Shown piece by piece: positions 4,247 through 8,481 of a stretch of DNA of 8,481 nt. Position numbers and translations under genes: made by a program. Origin of the DNA: an uncultured Clostridia bacterium (GTDB lineage: Bacteria > Bacillota > Clostridia > Oscillospirales > Oscillospiraceae); assembly GCA_947383645.1 (NCBI GenBank), contig CANDEH010000099.1, positions 1 through 8,481 on the forward strand, given 5' to 3'. The stretch's first letter is position 1. The number at the start of each line of letters is the position of its first letter. Below the pieces are notes generated by a model. The model saw nothing but the letters and a program-made list of their open reading frames with translations. It searched no databases and was not told where the DNA came from.

Positions 4247-6152
4247 TGCCACGCTGTTTCGCAAGAATCTGACCCGGTTCTGGCCCCTGTGGGGCGGGGT
4301 CACCCTTCTGGGCTCTCTGCTGCCGCTGACGCTGCTGATGACCCTTTTGAACCCCTATTTTTTAGGGGACGTGACCAAGACCGACATGATCCGGGTCTTC
4401 TACACCGTGGCCGCCGGGGTGCTGCCTGTCCTCACGCTGCTCTACGCGGTGCTGGTGGGGATGGCGGTGTGGAGCTGGCTGTACGCCGCCCGCAGCGTGG
4501 GGTTTATGCACACCCTGCCGCTGAACCGGGAGAGTATCTTCCTCACCTGCGCGGCGTCGGGCTTTGCCATGCTGCTGATCCCCTACGCCATTGTAGGCCT
4601 GCTCACCTGCCTGGTGCTGGCCTGCTTCGGCCTGCTGCCCCTGCTGGCGGCGGTGCAGACCGCCGCGGCGGTGATCGGGTACACAGTCTTTTACTTCGGC
4701 ACCGCCACCTTTGCCGCCATGGTCACCAGCAACCTCTTGGCCCTGCCGGTGTTCTACTTCATCGGCCACTTCTTCGCCGTGATCTTCCAGACCCTTCTGG
4801 GCTGGTTCGCCTCCAGTCTCATCTTCGGCTACTCCTTTTCGGGGGATCTGAGCCTCACCTTCCTCTCCCCCACGGTGGCCTTCTACCGGTATATGGAGAT
4901 CAACACCACCCATCTGGAGGACGGGACGTGGGAGACCACCTTCCACGGCATGTGGATCATCTGGGCCTACGCCCTAGTGGGGATCGTCCTCCTCGCCCTG
5001 GCCTACTGGCTCTACCGCCTGCGCCACAGCGAGAGCGCCGGGGAAGTGGTGGCCTACCGGGCGCTGAAGCCCATCTTCCGCTACGGCGTGGCCCTGTGCT
5101 CGGCCCTGACGCTGGGGATGGTGCTCTACGAGCTCCTCTGGGACAACACCTTCTCCACGGGGCTCTACAGCGACGTTGTGCCCATGACAGCCTTCATGAT
5201 CTTCGCCGGGGTGATCGGGTACTACGCGGCCTCCATGCTTTTAGCCAAGTCCCACAAGGTGTTCAAGGGCAGCGGCCGGGGGGTGGCCATCGTGGCCGCC
5301 CTGGTGGTGGTTCTCTGCGCCGGGGTGTACTTCGACGTCCCGGGTCTGGGCCGCCGCGTCCCCGACGCCGCCGATGTGCGGGGGGCCTACGTCCAGATCG
5401 ACGGGCGCGCCCTCAGTCTGGAGGCGGGGGACTCCCGGATCGAGGAGGTCATCGCCCTCCAGCGCTGCCTTCTGGACAGCGAGGACCAGGTCCGCGCCTT
5501 CAGCAGACAGGGGCACTGGAGCTACGGCCCTATTGATGCGACGACCACCGTCTACTACCTGGATATCTACTACTATCTCCGGGATGGCGGGACCCTCTGC
5601 CGCTCCTACCACATCCCCCTCTATCTGGACCGGTGGCAGGGCGCGCCCGACAGCTATGAGGGCCGCATCGACCGCCTGATGAACTCCCCCCAGGCGGCCC
5701 TGGAACGCGTGACAGGGCCGGAGAACGGCACCCTGACCCACCTCTCCGTCTGGACCGATAACGGCGGCACCGACACCGACGGGCCGGTGAAGGAGACCAT
5801 CTATGCCGCCCTGTTGGAGGATGCCCAGGCCGGGCGGATCCCGGGCCTCCGCCCCTTCCAGAGCCAGTTTGAGTCCATGATGACCAACCGCCCGGTTGGC
5901 CACATGGAGCTGGAGTTCCGCTACACCTACACCCACGAGCGCACCGGGGAGGAGCTGACGGACTATCTGAGCAAGGATGTCACCATCAACACTTCCATGA
6001 CCTCCACCCTCCAGGCTCTCCTGGACACGGGCATCCTCTCGCCGGCGGAGGCCAAAGAGCTCCCCACAGGCGTTCTCAACGGCCTGACCATCCCCGAGGA
6101 GGCGCCCGACGTGGAGTGGTATCCGAACGAGGGCATCCCGCTGCCCAAGTGA
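4221..6152 (+). CDS. ABC transporter permease with large C-terminal soluble domain
   Basis: This is a 643-residue membrane protein. Hydrophobic segments at roughly 22-44, 58-84, 105-136, 140-165, 170-200, 243-265, 287-306, 320-342 and 352-372 give about nine membrane spans. Residues 373-643 are soluble, rich in Tyr and acidic residues, and ordered enough to be a true domain (YYLDIYYYLRDGGTLCRSY at 445-463; FRYTYTHERTGEELTDYLS at 566-584). Permeases with this layout accompany YtrA-type regulators in Firmicutes; I recall the C-terminal part being listed as a domain of unknown function (possibly DUF6449), not verified. The charged N-terminus (MPSKRLSFNATLFRKNLTRF) is typical of permeases that stay anchored at the inner face. 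ATG 4221 is preferred over ATG 4200 because GGGAGGTG (4207-4214) is 6 nt ahead. It overlaps the ATPase gene by 26 nt, so the two should be made together as one transporter. Confidence 0.85.
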   Translation: MPSKRLSFNATLFRKNLTRFWPLWGGVTLLGSLLPLTLLMTLLNPYFLGDVTKTDMIRVFYTVAAGVLPVLTLLYAVLVGMAVWSWLYAARSVGFMHTLPLNRESIFLTCAASGFAMLLIPYAIVGLLTCLVLACFGLLPLLAAVQTAAAVIGYTVFYFGTATFAAMVTSNLLALPVFYFIGHFFAVIFQTLLGWFASSLIFGYSFSGDLSLTFLSPTVAFYRYMEINTTHLEDGTWETTFHGMWIIWAYALVGIVLLALAYWLYRLRHSESAGEVVAYRALKPIFRYGVALCSALTLGMVLYELLWDNTFSTGLYSDVVPMTAFMIFAGVIGYYAASMLLAKSHKVFKGSGRGVAIVAALVVVLCAGVYFDVPGLGRRVPDAADVRGAYVQIDGRALSLEAGDSRIEEVIALQRCLLDSEDQVRAFSRQGHWSYGPIDATTTVYYLDIYYYLRDGGTLCRSYHIPLYLDRWQGAPDSYEGRIDRLMNSPQAALERVTGPENGTLTHLSVWTDNGGTDTDGPVKETIYAALLEDAQAGRIPGLRPFQSQFESMMTNRPVGHMELEFRYTYTHERTGEELTDYLSKDVTINTSMTSTLQALLDTGILSPAEAKELPTGVLNGLTIPEEAPDVEWYPNEGIPLPK

Positions 6153-6186
6153 GCCAGTACGCCAAAGAACGAAAGAAGCGATACCT

Positions 6187-6900
6187 ATGATGACCTATAC
6201 CACCTTTCAGGAGAAGCCCTACCGCCCCCGGCGGCGCTTAAAGCGGAGCTGGCGGATTGCGCTGACAGTGCTGTGCGCGGCGCTGGCGCTCTCCGCGGTC
6301 TATGTGGCCGTGCTGGTCCGGCGGCAGCTGGGGAGCAATCAAAATCCCGCCGATCTCTCCGGTACGCCGGGGTACGGCGTGGCCGTCCCCGACTGGGTGG
6401 AGGAGGACCTGCTGCCCCTCAACGCCTACTCCCGGCCGGGGGAGGCCCTGCCGGAGATCAGCGGCGTGGTGATCCACTACGTGGGGAACCCGGGCACCTC
6501 CGCCCAGGCCAACCGGAACTACTTCGCGGGCCTGGCCCGGACGGGGGAGACCTCCGCCAGCTCCCACTTCATCGTGGGGCTGGAGGGAGAAATTTTGCAG
6601 TGCGTCCCACTTTCCGAAATTTCCTACTGTTCAAATACCCGAAATTATGATACAATCGCTATCGAGGTATGCCATGCTGATGACACCGGCCAGTTTTCCC
6701 CCGACACCCTGGCCAGCGTGGAGCGGCTCACCGCCTGGCTCTGCGTCCAGTTCGACCTGGACACGGACCAGGTGATCCGCCACTACGATGTCAGCGGCAA
6801 GATCTGCCCCAAATACTATGTGGAGCACCAGGAGGCCTGGACCGATTTGCTAGCCGGAGTTGAGAAGGACATCCGGGGCTTCACAGACGAAACCGCTTAG
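6187..6900 (+). CDS. Membrane-anchored N-acetylmuramoyl-L-alanine amidase (Amidase_2)
   Basis: This 237-residue enzyme should cleave the amide bond between N-acetylmuramic acid and the stem peptide of peptidoglycan. A basic cytoplasmic start (RPRRRLKRSWR, 13-23) and one membrane helix (24-44) anchor it with the catalytic domain outside. The Amidase_2 domain spans about 90-215. The zinc ligands expected for this family are His97 (VVIHYVG), His199 (VIRHYDVSGKICP) and Cys207; SSHFIVG (125-131) and Glu160 (IAIEVCH) are the other conserved active-site stretches. No separate wall-binding domain is present. ATG 6187 has only a weak ribosome binding site (GAAAGAAG, 6171-6178), and a second ATG follows at 6190. 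It starts 34 nt after the permease stop with no promoter between, so it is probably the last gene of the operon. The coding end forms part of the terminator. Its link to an ABC stress transporter suggests wall remodelling. Confidence 0.9.
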   Translation: MMTYTTFQEKPYRPRRRLKRSWRIALTVLCAALALSAVYVAVLVRRQLGSNQNPADLSGTPGYGVAVPDWVEEDLLPLNAYSRPGEALPEISGVVIHYVGNPGTSAQANRNYFAGLARTGETSASSHFIVGLEGEILQCVPLSEISYCSNTRNYDTIAIEVCHADDTGQFSPDTLASVERLTAWLCVQFDLDTDQVIRHYDVSGKICPKYYVEHQEAWTDLLAGVEKDIRGFTDETA

Positions 6901-6929
6901 GGAGAATCCCCAAGCGGTTTCGTCTTTTT
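6885..6929 (+). terminator. Strong intrinsic terminator ending the ytrA/ABC/amidase operon
   Basis: AGACGAAACCGCTT (6885-6898) pairs perfectly with 6912-6925, and GGGA/TCCC (6900-6903 with 6907-6910) continues the stem to a 3-nt loop. TTTTT (6925-6929) follows. The left arm lies within the last codons and stop of the amidase gene. It marks the end of the operon. The complementary strand has no U run, so it should not serve the convergent gene. Confidence 0.9.
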
Positions 6930-7005
6930 GGGCGGACAGCGGCACTGCCGGCGTCAGAGCGGATTTTATGGAAGGAGAAGAGATCCGGGACGAGAGCGAG
7001 CCGCC

Positions 7006-7839
7006 CTATCTCCCGTCCTCCCGCTCCAACATCTCGTGGAGAGCGGCATTGAAGTCCGCCAAGAACTTTTTCTGCGTGGCGTCGTCCAGACACTCGAAGG
7101 AGAGGTAGGGGTTCAAATCCTCCAGCTCCATCAGCAGCAGCTGCCCCTCCTTCGTCCGGCAGGCGTCGATCCGCTGGATGCCGCAGCGGATGTCGTTCCA
7201 GTCGATAAATTTACGCGCAAAGCGGAGGTCCTCCTCTGTGGGCGCGTAGGGGGCCAGCTCCCACCGCCGCTTTTTGTCGGGGGCGTACATGGCGTACTGG
7301 AAGGTGTCGTTGATGAAGTAGAAGGAGACCTCATAGACAAAATCCACGGCGGGCTGAATCAGGGTGTTTCGATCCGGAAAGCTCTCCCGGGCCAGCTGGG
7401 GTTGGTCAAGGAATTTCAGGCCGATGGAGTCCGCCCCGTTCTTGGGCTTGACGGCATAGCCGCCGCACGCCGGAAGCCGGTGCATGTCCTCGGGCCGGTC
7501 CACCGTGGGGATTACGGGAAAGCCGGCGGCGGTGAGGTCCACCAGGTACTGCTTTCCCGCCATATCGCCCTTTCCGGTGAACTCGTTGAATATGGGGAGG
7601 CGGTTCTCCCGGACGCGCTGTTTGAAGGCGTCAAAATCCTCCTGATAGAGGATCACCGAGCCGGTGTTGCGAAAGACGATCAGATCCGCGCAGGCCTCAA
7701 AGCCCCGGCTCTGCCGGGGGTGGCAGAGGGCGATGTCAAAGTAGTTTCGCAGGTACTCCGTGACGATCAGATCCTCCTCCCGGTATCTGCGGCCCGCCGC
7801 ATGGTAGTAGAGGTCGGTGAGATAGAGAAGTTTTTTCAT
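7006..7839 (-). CDS. ATP-grasp domain protein of unknown substrate
   Basis: This 277-residue protein shows the ATP-grasp layout of enzymes that join a carboxylate to an amine or thiol through an acyl phosphate. FNEFTGKGDMAGKQYLVDL (84-102) with Lys96 and GFPVIPTV (106-113) correspond to the central linker. YAVKPKNGADSIGL (128-141) with Lys131 is the nucleotide-binding strand and loop, LIQPAVDFVYEVSFYF (160-175) carries Glu170, and GIQRIDACR plus LLLMELEDLNPYLSFE (235-249) hold the likely Mg-binding Asp225, Glu238 or Glu240, and Asn243. The N-terminal third is the family's variable domain and gives no hint of substrate. I do not recognise a named family. ATG 7839 is chosen because a promoter places the transcript start near 7861, making ATG 7860 nearly leaderless; AAAGGA lies 11 nt before ATG 7839. 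The gene converges on the amidase gene and stands alone with no biosynthetic partner in the window. Confidence 0.82.
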   Translation of the reverse strand: MKKLLYLTDLYYHAAGRRYREEDLIVTEYLRNYFDIALCHPRQSRGFEACADLIVFRNTGSVILYQEDFDAFKQRVRENRLPIFNEFTGKGDMAGKQYLVDLTAAGFPVIPTVDRPEDMHRLPACGGYAVKPKNGADSIGLKFLDQPQLARESFPDRNTLIQPAVDFVYEVSFYFINDTFQYAMYAPDKKRRWELAPYAPTEEDLRFARKFIDWNDIRCGIQRIDACRTKEGQLLLMELEDLNPYLSFECLDDATQKKFLADFNAALHEMLEREDGR

Positions 7840-7867
7840 AGCGCAGTCCGTCCTTTCCATTTTGCCT

Positions 7868-7896
7868 ATCCTACCATACTTGCCCTCTCCTGGCAA
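7868..7896 (-). promoter_or_regulatory. Candidate promoter for the ATP-grasp gene
   Basis: On the minus strand, TTGCCA (-35) and TAGGAT (-10, 7868-7873) are 17 nt apart. A CTTGCC-AGGAGAG-GGCAAG inverted repeat overlaps the -35 and spacer and could be an operator. From here to 8041, nothing else with gene-like or regulatory character was seen. Confidence 0.4.
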
Positions 7897-8041
7897 GGCG
7901 TCGGGCCAAATTTGGGCATCTGAGGAGGCGCTGAACGAGAAGCCGCGCCCCATTTTATCCCCCGAGCTCTGCCGGCGGTCCCCCACTGTCCTGTGGTCCC
8001 GCCTCCGGAGAAGAAAATTTGTGTTTTTTCGAGAAAAACCA

Positions 8042-8070
8042 TTGACAAAGGGGGATGCCGTCCCTATAAT
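8042..8070 (+). promoter_or_regulatory. Consensus sigma-A promoter of metK
   Basis: TTGACA (8042-8047) and TATAAT (8065-8070) are both perfect, with a 17-nt spacer. Transcription should begin near 8077, about 14 nt before the riboswitch. Such a strong promoter suits a gene whose output is set by the riboswitch downstream. Confidence 0.92.
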
Positions 8071-8090
8071 GTGCTTACACAAGTTCATAC

Positions 8091-8183
8091 CTTATCAAGA
8101 GTGGCGGAGGGAACGGCCCGATGAAGCCACGGCAACCTGCGAGCCTCGCAAGGTGCCAATTCCGGCGGTCAGCGAAAGATGAG
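8091..8183 (+). ncRNA. SAM-I (S-box) riboswitch aptamer
   Basis: The conserved S-box core is clear: CTTATCAAGAG at the 5' end, GAGGGAAC.GGCCCGATGAAGCC (8107 onward), CGGCAACC, GGTGCCAATTCC and GCGAAAGATGAG at the 3' end. P1 is CTTATC (8091-8096) with GATGAG (8178-8183). P2 is GTGGC with GCCAC. P3 is the CCTGCGA-GCC-TCGCAAGG hairpin. When S-adenosylmethionine binds, P1 is stabilised and the terminator just downstream forms, so metK is turned off when SAM is plentiful. This is the standard control of metK in Firmicutes. Confidence 0.96.
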
Positions 8184-8200
8184 GAAACCTATGTTTTCAG

Positions 8201-8225
8201 CGCGCTCCCGCCGGGGGCGCGTTTT
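8201..8225 (+). terminator. Riboswitch-controlled terminator ahead of metK
   Basis: CGCGCTCCC (8201-8209) pairs with 8213-8221 (nine pairs, one G-U) around a GCC loop, followed by TTTTCTGTTT. It lies 17 nt after the aptamer's P1 stem and is the expression platform of the SAM-I switch, ending transcription when SAM is bound. Confidence 0.9.
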
Positions 8226-8241
8226 CTGTTTCCACCAAAAA

Positions 8242-8269
8242 ATTCCTAATTCCTCATTCCTAACTCCTA
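8242..8269. repeat. Four-copy 7-bp tandem repeat in the metK leader
   Basis: Four units in a row read ATTCCTA, ATTCCTC, ATTCCTA and ACTCCTA. On the other strand the unit is TAGGAAT/TAGGAGT. It lies between the riboswitch terminator and the metK ribosome binding site and is AT-rich against a GC-rich background. I recall similar degenerate heptamer runs in intergenic DNA of unrelated bacteria, where the minus-strand reading gives spurious NEELGI peptides. Confidence 0.75.
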
Positions 8270-8309
8270 ATGGAAGAAAGTCTTGATTTAAGAAAGGAAG
8301 TACAGCGAA

Positions 8310-8481
8310 ATGGCACACCGTATTTTCACCTCCGAGTCCGTCACCGAGGGGCATCCCGATAAGGTCTGCGACCAGATCTCCGACGCCGTTCTGGACGCCA
8401 TCATGGCCCAGGACCCCTACGGCCGGGTGGCCTGCGAGACCGTGACCACCACCGGCATGGTGATGGTCATGGGCGAGATCT
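8310..8481 (+). CDS. metK: S-adenosylmethionine synthetase, 5' part (runs off the window)
   Basis: The first 57 residues are present and match MetK closely: FTSESVTEGHPDKVCDQISD (6-25) holds His15 and Asp17, equivalents of the ATP- and Mg-binding His14 and Asp16 of the E. coli enzyme, and residues 39-57 (RVACETVTTTGMVMVMGEI) match the next conserved block. The enzyme makes S-adenosylmethionine from methionine and ATP in the cytoplasm; full-length proteins are close to 400 residues, so about 340 are missing at the right edge. AAGGAAG (8294-8300) is 9 nt ahead of ATG 8310. The SAM-I riboswitch upstream gives end-product feedback. Nothing unusual is seen in the part available. Confidence 0.97.
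   Translation, partial: MAHRIFTSESVTEGHPDKVCDQISDAVLDAIMAQDPYGRVACETVTTTGMVMVMGEI

Noticed and set aside
3296..4303. 335-codon minus-strand ORF opposite the ABC ATPase gene
   Set aside because: His/Val/Leu-rich shadow of the ATPase reading frame with no motif or ribosome binding site.
4289..5536. 415-codon plus-strand ORF in another frame of the permease gene
   Set aside because: Gly/Arg/Pro/His-rich out-of-frame translation of the permease, which itself shows clear membrane segments.
7840..8088. N-terminal extension of the ATP-grasp protein up to 8088
   Set aside because: The extension crosses its promoter and the metK promoter region and has no family resemblance; the protein begins naturally at MKKLLYLTD.
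8169..8354. 61-codon minus-strand ORF over the metK leader
   Set aside because: It spans the riboswitch terminator, the heptamer repeat (giving NEELGI) and the metK start in antisense; a spurious ORF.

Overview
The window looks like chromosomal DNA of a GC-rich Firmicute, most likely a gut Clostridia of the Oscillospiraceae kind. The basis is an S-box (SAM-I) riboswitch ahead of metK, a YtrA-type GntR regulator with its ABC transporter, strong AAGGAGG-type ribosome binding sites, consensus TTGACA/TATAAT promoters and GC-rich coding DNA. The family-level placement is inference; no rRNA or other phylogenetic marker beyond the start of metK is present.

Layout. (1) Positions 1-1226: a divergent pair, an 82-codon N-terminal fragment of an FGGY-type sugar kinase (minus) and a GntR/FCD regulator (plus). 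The AT-rich gap between them holds a candidate promoter for each gene and a perfect 10-bp inverted repeat over the regulator's -10. This block looks less GC-rich than the rest and may be the remnant of a sugar-use locus. (2) 1386-2593: a two-gene unit, a short-chain reductase with the YmfI-type (EF-P 5-aminopentanone reductase) signature and a YafP-like GNAT acetyltransferase, followed by a very long hairpin. (3) 2800-6929: an apparent operon with one clear promoter at its head and one strong terminator at its end: a previously unlisted 26-aa membrane peptide, a YtrA-type GntR repressor, an ABC ATPase, a polytopic permease with a large C-terminal soluble domain, and a membrane-anchored N-acetylmuramoyl-L-alanine amidase. 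(4) 7006-7839 (minus): an ATP-grasp protein of unknown substrate with its own promoter. (5) 8042-8481: a perfect consensus promoter, a SAM-I riboswitch with terminator, a 7-bp tandem repeat, and the first 57 codons of metK.

How the parts fit. The third block is the most interesting. YtrA-type operons in Bacillus respond to cell-wall-active antibiotics, and here the transporter genes overlap and are followed by a cell-wall amidase, which suggests an envelope-stress or cell-wall remodelling module. The leader peptide with a strong ribosome binding site is a possible extra component. metK is a standard SAM-repressed housekeeping gene. No tRNA, rRNA, CRISPR array, insertion sequence or phage gene was seen.
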